A stretch of DNA of 64,000 nt from Lachnospiraceae bacterium (GCA_902363665.1 CABJAW010000022.1:1-64000); one strand, 5' to 3'. Shown: positions 44,650 through 53,039, counted from the first letter of the stretch. Notes: generated by a model not told the origin, from the sequence alone. Numbers and translations are program-made.

Positions 44650-44752
44650 GCCGAACAGGAGCTGGAGGAGAAGATGGATCGCTGGGTATACCTGAATGAT
44701 CTGGCGGAGAAAATCGCAGCGCAGAAATAAATAAAAAAAATTAAAAAAGTAG

Positions 44753-44781
44753 TTGACAATCTCAAAAAACTATTATATACT
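44753..44781 (+). promoter_or_regulatory. tRNA-Gly promoter
   Basis: TTGACA (44753-44758), 17-bp spacer, TATACT (44776-44781), a near-consensus promoter 45 bp before the tRNA. Confidence 0.9.
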
Positions 44782-44825
44782 CTTATTGTTGCTTGAGAGA
44801 AAAGAAAAGCAATTTAATAAGAGAT

Positions 44826-44896
44826 GCGGGTGTAGTTCAATGGTAGAACATCAGCCTTCCAAGCTGAATACGTGGGTTCGATTCCCATCACCCGCT
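44826..44896 (+). tRNA. tRNA-Gly (anticodon TCC)
   Basis: The acceptor arms GCGGGTG (44826-44832) and CACCCGC (44889-44895) pair with a T discriminator. The anticodon stem-loop is CAGC-CTTCCAA-GCTG and the T-arm is GTGGG-TTCGATT-CCCAT. The length is 71 nt, with no encoded CCA. A T-run follows immediately and ends the transcript. Confidence 0.96.
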
Positions 44897-44954
44897 TTTT
44901 TCATGCCCAAAAAGAGAAGAGGGCGGAAGCAGCTTAAAAATAATATAAATCGGG

Positions 44955-45096
44955 GTAACTGTTCAGAGCCAATCTCCAAAATGCTACGCATTTCGTCGGT
45001 GTGGCGTATCCGCCAAATAAAATTTCAAAAACAGGCTTAAAAATGCAAGCATTTTCCGCCTTTTTTATGAAATTTTGCTTGGCTCTGAACAGTTAC
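44955..45096. mobile_element. MITE-like element with 18-bp terminal inverted repeats
   Basis: GTAACTGTTCAGAGCCAA (44955-44972) and TTGGCTCTGAACAGTTAC (45079-45096) are perfect inverted repeats bounding 142 bp with no ORF of note. The interior also has paired AAAATTTC/GAAATTTT. Single ends of the same family lie at 138-156 and, degenerate, at 24003. It lies just downstream of tRNA-Gly. No transposase is seen. The non-autonomous mobile nature is inference from structure. Confidence 0.6.
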
Positions 45097-45134
45097 AAAT
45101 CGGGAAAATATAAAAAAATAAGAATAAGAATAAG

Positions 45135-45185
45135 AAAGAGAAGTTCCGGATTCACAATCGTATGAATCAGAGAACTTCTCTTTTT
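45135..45185. terminator. Terminator hairpin between MITE and repeat
   Basis: AAAGAGAAGTTCCGGATTCA pairs imperfectly with TGAATCAGAGAACTTCTCTT, followed by TTTTGG. It could end transcription from either side. Confidence 0.7.
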
Positions 45186-45187
45186 GG

Positions 45188-45262
45188 TTTAACTGAGTCG
45201 AGCAAGTCCCCTGCTTCAATTGAGCGAAGCAATACGTAGTGGGTAGGAACTTGCTTTTATCA
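45188..45262 (+). repeat. Hairpin repeat, left module
   Basis: TTTAACTGAGTCGAGCAAGT, CCCCTGCTTCAATTGAGCGA, then CAGTGGGTAGGAACTTGC-like closure near 45254. The GCAAGTCC/GGAACTTGC arms are paired. The core module is absent or decayed to GCGAACTTCGAATGCC near 45308. Confidence 0.7.
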
Positions 45263-45335
45263 TAAGATAAACTGACTCATGATAAAGATTAGGAACAAGC
45301 ATCAAAAGCGAACTTCGAATGCCTGTTTGTATCCG

Positions 45336-46403
45336 TTACTGTGCAGCCTCCGTCTCGCTTTCTGTTTCCGTGGCTGCAAGGCTGCTCTCGTCCAGAATAT
45401 CCTTCAGCTCGTTGATCATTTCCTCGTCCTTCAGGCGGAACCGCACTTCCACTCGCCTTGAGGCATCCATGTCGACTTCGCCGTCTGTGTAGACAGGATT
45501 GCTCATAGAGTGACCGTTGGAGGTCAGCTTTTCCTTGAGGCTTGAAAGCTCGTCGGCGGTCAGATAGCTGTCGGCATTTGCGAAGAGATAATCTGCTACC
45601 GCGAGCGCACGGGCCTGTGAGAGCTGCAGGTTGTAGAGATAATCACCGCTCGTGTCAGTGTAGCCGTCAATGCTGAGCTCAGCAAGGTAATCCTGATACT
45701 GCGATTCCATCAGGACTTTACAATAGAGCGGAAGGACTTCGCCGAGCATCTGAATACCCTCGTCGGTCAGTTCGCTCTCATTGTAGCTGAAGAGAACATT
45801 GGAGTCGAGGGCGATCGAGCCGGTTGCCTCATCGATGACGACGTTTAGATTGTGCTCGTCAAACTGTTTTTTCAGCGCAGCGATCAGGTCAGCTTTGACA
45901 CCGATGATCTGTTCAATCTTTTTCTGCTGCTCGGCCATCAGCGTTTCCTGTTCCTCGAGAGCCGCCTGTTGAGACTGCATCAGCGCGTTTTTTTCGTCAA
46001 GTTCTTTTTGCTGGCTGGCAACGAGCGTTTCCTGGGCATCCAGATCCTTTTGCTGGGAGAGGACGAGTGCACTCTTTTCATCGAGTTCATCCTGCTGGCT
46101 GGCAACGAGTGCAGTCTGTTTGTCCAGATCGGCCTGCTGGCTGGCAATGAGGGCGCGCTGCTCGTCGAGAGCTGCCTGTTTGGCATTCAGCTCACTTTCC
46201 CGCTGCTGCAGTTCAAGCTGTAGCTGGCTCTGGGTCTGCTGATGGGCAGCCTCTTCCTGTAGTTTTTCCTGATAATTTTTTTGTGCCTCCATAAAAGAAA
46301 TGCACATGACGAGGACAAACAGAAGCAGAAGCCCGGCCATCATATCGGAATAAGAGCGCCAGATGTTGTGGCGTTCATAATTTCTTTTGCGTTTTGAATA
46401 CAT
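45336..46403 (-). CDS. ZorB-like MotB/OmpA motor protein
   Basis: A 355-residue single-pass membrane protein. One helix (MMAGLLLLFVLVMCISFM) carries the ion-relay Asp D20 in SYSDMM, matching MotB/ZorB. A long coiled coil with six or more 14-residue repeats (LDEQRALIASQQAD type) spans about 75-170. An OmpA-type peptidoglycan-binding domain follows (LFSYNESELTDEGIQML, LSIDGYTDTSGDYLYN, SRRVEVRF), with an acidic tail. The pairing with a ZorA-like gene upstream indicates a proton- or sodium-driven motor of the Zorya type. No ZorC/D/E is present on either side in the window. Confidence 0.78.
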   Translation of the reverse strand: MYSKRKRNYERHNIWRSYSDMMAGLLLLFVLVMCISFMEAQKNYQEKLQEEAAHQQTQSQLQLELQQRESELNAKQAALDEQRALIASQQADLDKQTALVASQQDELDEKSALVLSQQKDLDAQETLVASQQKELDEKNALMQSQQAALEEQETLMAEQQKKIEQIIGVKADLIAALKKQFDEHNLNVVIDEATGSIALDSNVLFSYNESELTDEGIQMLGEVLPLYCKVLMESQYQDYLAELSIDGYTDTSGDYLYNLQLSQARALAVADYLFANADSYLTADELSSLKEKLTSNGHSMSNPVYTDGEVDMDASRRVEVRFRLKDEEMINELKDILDESSLAATETESETEAAQ

Positions 46404-46449
46404 GGAACATCATCCTTTCTGGATAGAACCGGATCAGGCAATGGCCGGC

Positions 46450-47910
46450 TTATTTCTTCCGGCGGCGGAACAGCACCGGCTGATCCATTTTTCTGGAAAG
46501 CTCATCCAGCTTTGTAAGCGTGCGCTCCAGCATTTCCTGCGTCTGATCAGAGGAATCATCCTGTGGGGAAACAAAGAGCTGCTCATGCTGGATTTTCTGC
46601 AGCTGTTCGGAAATTTTTGCAAGCTGCAGGCGCATCTCGGCAGAGGACTGAACCGGTCCCATTTTCGCGATCTGATCGGAGTAGCCCTTGATCTCCTCAC
46701 TGTTTTTCTCCCAGATTTCGGAGAATTTTTCGATCGTCTGGTACATGAAACGGATGTAATCCTGGTAAGCTTCTTTCTGTTCCTGATTGATACGGGAAGC
46801 ACCGGTCTGCGCTTCTGCGAGCTTTTCGACGGATTCTGTGAGGTAATTCTGTGTCTGCGTCATGGAATCCTGCAGGGAAGCGAGCGTTTTCTGAATGCGC
46901 AGGATCGTGCGGTCCATGAAATCGGTGTAGCTGGCCTGTGTCTTTGTGAGCTCCTCGACGGTCTTTGAGATCTGGTTGAAATCAGAGAGCAGTTCGGTAC
47001 GCATCTGACGGGTAACGGTGTTGCAGACATTGGTGAGCAGCTCTTCCTGACTGCCGGTAAAGGTATCTGCCACCTGCTGGAAGCCCTCGGTCATCCGGGC
47101 AAAGGCCGGTGTGATCGCCTGCTCAAAGCTGGCTGCCATCTGCTCAACGAAAATACCGGTCAGGTCATGCACTATATCCTCCTGCGATTTCTTCTGAGAG
47201 AGCAGTCTGCCAAGTGAGTCGACCTCATAGGGCGGCTGCACGTGAAGGTAATAGGTATCCAGAAATTCTTCCACGCGTGCGGACAGGTTGGAGAATTCGC
47301 TGCGCAGGTTGAAAGAAAAGGAGAGTGATAGTGCGATGCCGTAGATGGAGGTGATGAAAGCCACCTTGATACCGTTGATCAGAGGGGTGACGGAACCGGC
47401 CATCTGTTCATAACCGGACGGATCGAACTCACGCAGTCCCATGACAAGGCCGACGAAAGTACCGAGAATACCGAGACTCGTCAGGATGTCGGGGATATTT
47501 TCCAGGATGCCGCGGTGTACATACGTCTCGATCGCATCCTCATTGATAAAACTGCGGATATCGCAGACACTGGATGGGTTCTGAGCGGCCATGGAGCGGT
47601 ACTGATGAAAGCAGTCGTCAAGAAACGCGTTCTGAAAAAGCGGAGCGGACGGATCGTCCCAGGACGCCGCATCTTTGGATGCGGTCTGCCGGATTTTGTC
47701 GGAGGCACGTTTCAGGGCGCACGTCGTCTGAATCAGGCGGCGCAGGCCGGAAAAGCAGGCCGTTGCGGTCATGAGCAGCATGATGCCGAGAAAGACGAGG
47801 TTGAAAAGTATCGTGGTGAAGTCTGCCTCACGGCTGATGTAGGTGATGAATACGCACACGCCGACGGACAGAGCTGCACCGAGGATCGAGATGGTTCTTC
47901 GCAGATACAA
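46450..47910 (-). CDS. ZorA-like MotA/ExbB motor protein with long tail
   Basis: About 486 residues with four hydrophobic segments (ISILGAALSVGVCVFITYI, TILFNLVFLGIMLLMTATAC, ILTSLGILGTFVGLVMGL, VAFITSIYGIALSLSFSF); the last two form the MotA/TolQ/ExbB-like pore. A cytoplasmic region of about 300 residues, largely coiled coil (QEELLTNVCNTVTRQMRTEL and similar), matches the long ZorA tail of Zorya motors. I chose a TTG start at 47910, 7 nt after GGGGGA. It ends 46 bp before the zorB-like gene, so the pair is one operon. Confidence 0.78.
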   Translation of the reverse strand: MYLRRTISILGAALSVGVCVFITYISREADFTTILFNLVFLGIMLLMTATACFSGLRRLIQTTCALKRASDKIRQTASKDAASWDDPSAPLFQNAFLDDCFHQYRSMAAQNPSSVCDIRSFINEDAIETYVHRGILENIPDILTSLGILGTFVGLVMGLREFDPSGYEQMAGSVTPLINGIKVAFITSIYGIALSLSFSFNLRSEFSNLSARVEEFLDTYYLHVQPPYEVDSLGRLLSQKKSQEDIVHDLTGIFVEQMAASFEQAITPAFARMTEGFQQVADTFTGSQEELLTNVCNTVTRQMRTELLSDFNQISKTVEELTKTQASYTDFMDRTILRIQKTLASLQDSMTQTQNYLTESVEKLAEAQTGASRINQEQKEAYQDYIRFMYQTIEKFSEIWEKNSEEIKGYSDQIAKMGPVQSSAEMRLQLAKISEQLQKIQHEQLFVSPQDDSSDQTQEMLERTLTKLDELSRKMDQPVLFRRRKK

Positions 47911-47960
47911 GATGATTCCCCCTTTGTCAAAGTTTCGTTCCGGAGCGTGTTCAAACGCAG

Positions 47961-47995
47961 GCCGCAAAGTGGCTTGTGAATGTCCGCTTTATAAA
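47961..47995 (+). repeat. Degenerate core-repeat fragment
   Basis: GGCTTGTGAATGTCCGCTTT matches the right half of the core hairpin; the left half is lost. Confidence 0.45.
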
Positions 47996-48124
47996 TCATT
48001 GCCGCAATCCTGCACAAAGTATTTTTCAGACACGCTCAAAAAAACGCCATATTTATCCTCATTATAAAAAAAGAAGACCCGCTAGTAAAGTGATTCTGAA
48101 AAATATTAAGAAAAAAGGTGGAGA

Positions 48125-48316
48125 AAGATTTCGAAAACACAGCAGATGCTGCTTGGCGGCGGAAGTTTAAATGGTGTTCGCGTGATGAACCAGGCAACGG
48201 TGGATTATTTTACGGACGGCGGCCTGACCCCGGATCAGCAGAAATCATACCGGGCGTGGGTCGGACTGGAAGGATTCACGTATTCTCATCTGATGCGCAT
48301 CCTGAAAGAAATATAA
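48125..48316 (+). pseudogene. C-terminal remnant of a serine hydrolase (beta-lactamase/PBP-like)
   Basis: The frame reads KISKTQQMLLGGGSLNGVRV, MNQATVDYFTDGGLTPDQQK, and so on to a TAA at 48314. The QMLLGGGSLNGVRVMNQATV part resembles the region after the active site of class C beta-lactamase-like serine hydrolases. The catalytic SxxK and start are missing. A terminator follows, so this is a 3' scrap of a former gene. Confidence 0.6.
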
Positions 48317-48325
48317 ATCAAAACG

Positions 48326-48369
48326 AAAAGAAAGCATACAGCCCGATAAGAAGCCGTATGCTTTCTTTT
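48326..48369. terminator. Bidirectional terminator between remnant and ldh
   Basis: AAAAGAAAGCATAC pairs with GTATGCTTTCTTTT, followed by T residues. Confidence 0.85.
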
Positions 48370-48445
48370 TTAAAATTATTATTCAGACGGATCAAATGCA
48401 TCGTTTTACTGCTGTAAAGCTTTGCGGCAGATCCGAAAGGCGCGA

Positions 48446-49393
48446 TTAATGCTCGATCTGTGCAATGATGCCTTTGAGGAGATCTGCGCTTGCGCGAAGT
48501 TTTTCTACTTCCTCATCAGTCAGCTGTACCGGAAGTTTGCATCTTACACCGTCCGGCCCGATCATGGTCAGAGTACTGATGCAGACATCCTCAATGCCGT
48601 ACTCGCCGTGCATTAAAGTGGAGACAGTTGCTACGGAATCGCTTGATGCAGTCAGCAGGGAAACGAGCTGGCAGACAGAAGCGGATACTGCGTAGAAAGT
48701 AGCTCCTTTGCGCTTGATGACTTCTCCACCGGAAGTATGCACATACTCAACCATCGCATCCTTGTCGATCGGAGTGTAGTCTACGGTATCTTTTACCAGT
48801 TCCGGATAATTGTCGATAGAGGTTCCGGCCACGTCAGCGATGGACCATGGAACGAAAGAGCTGTCACCGTGCTCACCGTATACGTAAGCATGGATGTTCT
48901 TCTGAGCAATCTTGCAGTGCTCGGAGAGACCGTAACGAAGGCGTGCGGTGTCAAGGATCGTACCGGAACCGATGATCTGCTTCTCCGGGATACCGGAAAT
49001 CTTTGTGAAGACATAGGTCATGATATCAACCGGGTTGCTTACGATCACATATTTTGCATTCGGAGCAACAGCAGTGATCTGCGGTGTGATCTGCTTAAGG
49101 ATGTTTACGTTTGTCTGGGTCAGCTCGATTCTGGTCTGGCCAGGCTTGCGGGCAATTCCTGAAGTAATGATGACGATATCGGAATCCTTTGCGTCAGCGT
49201 AATCACCGGCAACGATCGATACCGGATTGCGGAAGAATGTACCCTGAGCGATATCCATAACCTCGCCAAGTACCTTTTCCTTGTTGATGTCGATCAGCAC
49301 GATCTCTGATGCGCTGTCATTGTCCATTGCAAGTGTGTAAGCAATCGTAGAACCAACACTTCCGGCTCCGATGATAGTAATTTTTGTACTCAT
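48446..49393 (-). CDS. ldh: L-lactate dehydrogenase
   Basis: A 315-residue NAD-dependent enzyme that reduces pyruvate to L-lactate and regenerates NAD in fermentation. The Rossmann motif is GAGSVGSTIAYTLA, the substrate-binding Arg is in RKPGQTRIEL, NPVDIMTY is present, and the catalytic His is in YGEHGDSSF. The ATG at 49393 follows AAAGGAGAAACAC on the minus strand. A consensus promoter lies ~175 bp upstream (49569-49597), leaving a long leader. Confidence 0.97.
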   Translation of the reverse strand: MSTKITIIGAGSVGSTIAYTLAMDNDSASEIVLIDINKEKVLGEVMDIAQGTFFRNPVSIVAGDYADAKDSDIVIITSGIARKPGQTRIELTQTNVNILKQITPQITAVAPNAKYVIVSNPVDIMTYVFTKISGIPEKQIIGSGTILDTARLRYGLSEHCKIAQKNIHAYVYGEHGDSSFVPWSIADVAGTSIDNYPELVKDTVDYTPIDKDAMVEYVHTSGGEVIKRKGATFYAVSASVCQLVSLLTASSDSVATVSTLMHGEYGIEDVCISTLTMIGPDGVRCKLPVQLTDEEVEKLRASADLLKGIIAQIEH

Positions 49394-49899
49394 GTGTTTC
49401 TCCTTTGAAATGATCCCTGCTGTACTGCCGGGGTTCCTGAGCTTTCTGTCTTTACCAAGAAAGCAGAGCTTTGGAACGAACGGCGCTCCGTTACAGAAAG
49501 TTCTTGATTGATAGGAAAGGCTGTATACAGACGGGGTAAAACACCATCCGCTCTGTAACGCCAAAAATATTATAAGAGATAGATAATTTTTTGTCAATCG
49601 CTTTTCTTGTAAAAATGCATTTATAAACAAAATCCTAACATTGCCTGAAAACAGATAAAAAACAGCGTGTTCCGGGCAAAATAAGGAATTTTCTCAATAG
49701 CGGGAGTGAGACGGTGAAAACAGGATTTTTCAGGAAAGAGTACGCAAATACGTGGAATTCAACGGAAAAAAGCGAATGATGAGAAAAAAGTTTGGCAATT
49801 ATTTAACGGATAAATAAAAAACGAGAAAAAGCAAGAAAAAGAGAGAAACGGAAATAAAATCAGGAGAAAAGAAACGGGCATGGAACAGGAACAAGGCGG
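49394..49899. other. Intergenic: ldh leader and promoter, then AT-rich space
   Basis: The ldh leader (49394-49568) contains short inverted repeats (CTTTCT and AGAAAG pairs) but no recognised riboswitch. From 49600 to 49899 I see no gene, only AT-rich sequence before the promoter at 49900. Confidence 0.5.
49569..49597 (-). promoter_or_regulatory. ldh promoter
   Basis: On the minus strand: TTGACA, 17-bp spacer, TATAAT. Confidence 0.85.
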
Positions 49900-49928
49900 T
49901 TGACAAACATCGAGGGAAATAGTAAACT
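49900..49928 (+). promoter_or_regulatory. Promoter for the ACT-domain gene
   Basis: TTGACA (49900-49905), 17-bp spacer, TAAACT (49923-49928). Confidence 0.75.
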
Positions 49929-50040
49929 ACATGCGTAATTTAGGAAAAAGAAAAATCTGAATAAACTCAGGAAATAAAAAATAATTATGCAGAAAAAAGG
50001 CGACAAAGTTTTTGATCTGCATAAGGAAAAGAGAAAAAGC

Positions 50041-50454
50041 ATGATCAGACAATTATCGGTATTTGTTGAAAATAAACCAGGCAGTTTTTTAAGAGTCACA
50101 AAAGCGCTTCATGAACGCGGTATCGCGCTTCAGGGTTTCTGTTCGGTAGATTCACCGGAGTTCGGAATCCTTCGGATCGTGGTAGACCGTCCGGAAGAAG
50201 CACAGCGGCTGCTCGATGAGGAAGGCTTCATGGCAAAATGTTATGATGTTATTGCGGTTGAGATCGGTGAGCAGGATACGATCGATGCACTTCTGAAAGC
50301 CTGCTGTGAGAGCAACATCAGTGTCAACTATATGTATTCCGCATTCGGCGACGGATGTAGCCATTCCGTAGCGATTCTGTATTCGGAATATCTGGACGAG
50401 ACAGAAGAGATGCTCAGAGGAAAGGGATTTAATTGTTTAAATAAACTTGCCTGA
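50041..50454 (+). CDS. Tandem ACT-domain protein
   Basis: A 137-residue cytosolic protein made of two ACT domains (SVFVENKPGSFLRVTKALHE and the second from about 72), a fold that binds amino acids. Stand-alone ACT pairs regulate amino-acid metabolism or may sit near phenylacetate-CoA ligase genes. Here malic enzyme follows 160 bp later and no terminator separates them. The start at 50041 (MIRQLSVFVE) is preferred over an upstream ATG at 49987. The exact ligand is unknown. Confidence 0.8.
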   Translation: MIRQLSVFVENKPGSFLRVTKALHERGIALQGFCSVDSPEFGILRIVVDRPEEAQRLLDEEGFMAKCYDVIAVEIGEQDTIDALLKACCESNISVNYMYSAFGDGCSHSVAILYSEYLDETEEMLRGKGFNCLNKLA

Positions 50455-50614
50455 AAAAACGCGGTTATCCGCTTTGATTTCCGGCGGCAACAGTAAGAAC
50501 AATCGATAGCAGGGCGCAGTGCGCTTTCTATAAAAGGTATCCATTATTTTTCATGCTGCTGCGGGGCGAGAGGCTGACGCAGACAGGGAAAACAAATTCA
50601 AGGAGGAACAAACT

Positions 50615-51787
50615 GTGGATTACGCAAAAGAATCACTGAGACTTCACTATGAGTGGAAAGGAAAACTGGAGGTAACTGCAAGAGCGGCAGTAGATAATAA
50701 AGAGGCACTGTCTCTGGCTTATACGCCGGGTGTTGCACAGCCGTGTCTGGAGATCCAGAAGGATGTAAACAAGAGCTATGAGTTGACACGCCGCTGGAAT
50801 ACGGTTGCGGTTGTAACGGACGGAACTGCAGTGCTTGGTCTTGGCGATATCGGACCGGAGGCAGGTATGCCGGTAATGGAAGGAAAATGTGTTCTTTTCA
50901 AAGAGTTCGGCGGCGTAGATGCGATTCCGCTTTGCGTACGCAGCAAAAATGTAGATGATATCGTAAATACAGTAGCTCTGCTCGCAGGAAGCTTCGGTGG
51001 AGTAAACCTGGAGGATATCAGTGCACCGAGATGCTTCGAGATCGAGAAGAAGCTGAAAGAGCGTTGCGATATCCCGATCTTCCATGATGATCAGCACGGT
51101 ACTGCAGTGATCACACTGGCAGGACTGATCAACGCGCTGAAATTCGTAGGAAAAGATATTCATGACATCAAGATCGTAACAAGCGGTGCAGGTGCAGCAG
51201 GTATTGCGATCATCAAACTGCTCATGAGCATGGGCCTTAAGAACGTTATCATGACTGACCGTACCGGTGCGATCTACAAGGGACGCGAGGGACTCAACCC
51301 GATCAAGGAAGAAATGGCAGAGATTACAAATGCAAACTGCGAGAAGGGTACCCTGGCAGAAGTGATTAAGGGTGCAGACGTATTTATCGGTGTATCAGCA
51401 CCGGGCACACTGACCAAAGAGATGGTACAGACGATGGCAAAGGATGCGATCATCTTTGCATGCGCAAACCCGACACCGGAAATCTTCCCGGATGAGGCTA
51501 AGGCGGGCGGAGCAGCAGTCGTATCGACAGGCCGCAGTGATTTCCCGAACCAGGTAAACAACGTGCTCGCATTCCCGGGTATCTTCCGTGGTGCACTGGA
51601 TGTTCGTGCATCTGAGATCAACGATGAGATGAAGGTAGCTGCAGCTTATGCGATCGCAGGTCTGGTAAGTGACGAGGAACTGAATGCAGATTACATTCTT
51701 CCGGCAGCTTTTGATTCCCGCGTAAAGGACGCAGTTGCAAATGCAGTAGCAGAAGCAGCAAGAAAGAGCGGCGTAGCAAGAATATAA
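50615..51787 (+). CDS. NAD-dependent malic enzyme
   Basis: A 390-residue enzyme that decarboxylates malate to pyruvate with NAD(P) reduction. Family marks are LSLAYTPGVAQPCLEI, the divalent-metal site EDISAPRCFEIEKKL and FHDDQHGTAVITLA, and a Rossmann SGAGAAGIAI. The start is GTG at 50615 after CAAGGAGGAACAAACT. It is of the short bacterial (malic enzyme/DcuS-type) length, not the ~560 of long malic enzymes. Together with LDH it feeds pyruvate pools. Confidence 0.95.
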   Translation: MDYAKESLRLHYEWKGKLEVTARAAVDNKEALSLAYTPGVAQPCLEIQKDVNKSYELTRRWNTVAVVTDGTAVLGLGDIGPEAGMPVMEGKCVLFKEFGGVDAIPLCVRSKNVDDIVNTVALLAGSFGGVNLEDISAPRCFEIEKKLKERCDIPIFHDDQHGTAVITLAGLINALKFVGKDIHDIKIVTSGAGAAGIAIIKLLMSMGLKNVIMTDRTGAIYKGREGLNPIKEEMAEITNANCEKGTLAEVIKGADVFIGVSAPGTLTKEMVQTMAKDAIIFACANPTPEIFPDEAKAGGAAVVSTGRSDFPNQVNNVLAFPGIFRGALDVRASEINDEMKVAAAYAIAGLVSDEELNADYILPAAFDSRVKDAVANAVAEAARKSGVARI

Positions 51788-51794
51788 TAGAATA

Positions 51795-51928
51795 GCAGCG
51801 GAGCTGCTATTCTATTATGAGCAAGTAGCGAAGCGAATTGCGAATATCCGCTTTGATTCAAGCAGCGGAGCTGCTATTCTATTATGAGCAGGCAGCGAAG
51901 CGGATTGCGAATATCCACTTCCATAAAC
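51795..51928 (+). repeat. Tandem pair of hairpin repeats
   Basis: Two ~65-bp units in direct tandem (51795-51858 and 51861-51925). Each has AGCAGCGGAGCTGCT, TATTCTATTATGAGCA, then the core (GAAGCGAATTGCGAATATCC and GAAGCGGATTGCGAATATCC). The first unit's palindrome is broken by one base (GCGA for GCGG); the second ends in CCACTTCC instead of CCGCTTT. Confidence 0.85.
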
Positions 51929-51976
51929 GCTTGCACAGCAAAACGCACTGGTGTATAATCAGCCTTACAAAACGTA

Positions 51977-52018
51977 TGGGGCTGTCACAGACGGCAATCG
52001 TCTGTGACAGCCCTTTTT
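51977..52018 (+). terminator. Intrinsic terminator after malic enzyme
   Basis: GGGGCTGTCACAGACG and CGTCTGTGACAGCCC form a perfect stem with a short loop, followed by TTTTTG. Confidence 0.95.
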
Positions 52019-52115
52019 GTCGGTGCAAAAGACAAAAGCATTCAAAAAAATGCAGAAGAAGGAAAAACATTGCTGCTGATAGGCAGCAAATGACGGAAAA
52101 ACGGGGGAAAAAAGA

Positions 52116-53039
52116 GTGCTATATATAAAAAATCTCAAAGAGGGGCTGGAAGTATTTAAAACGCTTGGGTCGGACGTGCGGATGCGGATCGTAGAACTTT
52201 TATGCGAGCGTGGGGAAATGAATATGAATGAGATCGCGACGGCACTTGATCTGACGAATGGTGCTCTCACTTCGCATATCCGCAGACTGGAAGAGTGTGG
52301 AATCATACAGACCGTTACGGAATGTACCGGACACGGCAATCAGAAAATCTGCAGCATCAAAACAGATCAGATACTGCTGACTGCGGATGCGGAGGCTGAG
52401 GCGAAGGAAGTCGGAGTGTATGACACGGAGGTGCGTGTGAGCCACTACAGCGATTGCAGTATCGCGCGGCCGTGTGGACTGTGCAGTGGTTTCAGCCAGA
52501 TCGGTCCGGAAAATGATCCGCGCATGTTTCACAATCCAGAGCGTTTGCAGGCGCGGATGCTGTGGTTTGCGGACGGCTATGTGGAGTATCGGATTCCGAA
52601 TGTGCTGACCGAAAACCAGAAGATGAGCCAGGTCACATTTTATTTTGAAATTTCTCAGGACCATATTGATTATACGGAGGAAAGTCTGGCGGATGTGGCA
52701 TTTTATCTGAATGGATACCGGATGGGAACCTGGCTGACACCGCCAGAGTTCCGGCTGGAGCGCGGCATCTATACGCCGACATGGTGGAACGGTCAGGAGA
52801 AGCAGTCCGGGGTACAGAAAATGATTGTGGTAAACAGCTTGGGAACGTACCTTGAGGGAATGAAATGTTCAGATGTCGGACTGCGGGATCTTGGACCGCA
52901 GACCGGAGAAGATCTGCGGTTCCGGCTTGCAGTGGAAAATCGCGGAAATCACAGAGGCGGCATCGTGCTCTATGGGGCTGGCTTTGGCAACTATAATCAG
53001 GATATTCGGGTGAGAATCCATTATACGATGGAAAAATAA
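52116..53039 (+). CDS. ArsR-like regulator with C-terminal sensor domain
   Basis: A 307-residue regulator. A winged-helix domain (LEVFKTLGSDVRMRIVELLC, MNEIATALDLTNGALTSHIRRLEE) occupies residues 1-90. The ~210-residue C-terminal domain is beta-rich (ARMLWFADGYVEYRIPNVL, GFGNYNQDIRVRIHYT) and is shared with the paralogue at 54430; it may bind a sugar. The GTG at 52116 follows ACGGGGGAAAAAAG. It lies directly upstream of GH43 and is transcribed the same way, so it probably controls the arabinose-oligosaccharide genes. Confidence 0.82.
   Translation: MLYIKNLKEGLEVFKTLGSDVRMRIVELLCERGEMNMNEIATALDLTNGALTSHIRRLEECGIIQTVTECTGHGNQKICSIKTDQILLTADAEAEAKEVGVYDTEVRVSHYSDCSIARPCGLCSGFSQIGPENDPRMFHNPERLQARMLWFADGYVEYRIPNVLTENQKMSQVTFYFEISQDHIDYTEESLADVAFYLNGYRMGTWLTPPEFRLERGIYTPTWWNGQEKQSGVQKMIVVNSLGTYLEGMKCSDVGLRDLGPQTGEDLRFRLAVENRGNHRGGIVLYGAGFGNYNQDIRVRIHYTMEK

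Noticed and set aside
45900..46230. CRISPR-like or satellite repeats in the Zor region
   Set aside because: They are 42-bp coding repeats for a coiled coil in the ZorB-like protein.
45336..47910. Complete Zorya defence system
   Set aside because: Only ZorA- and ZorB-like genes are present. Genes on both sides (tRNA-Gly, ABC-F, ldh) are not ZorC, ZorD or ZorE, so I call an orphan pair only.
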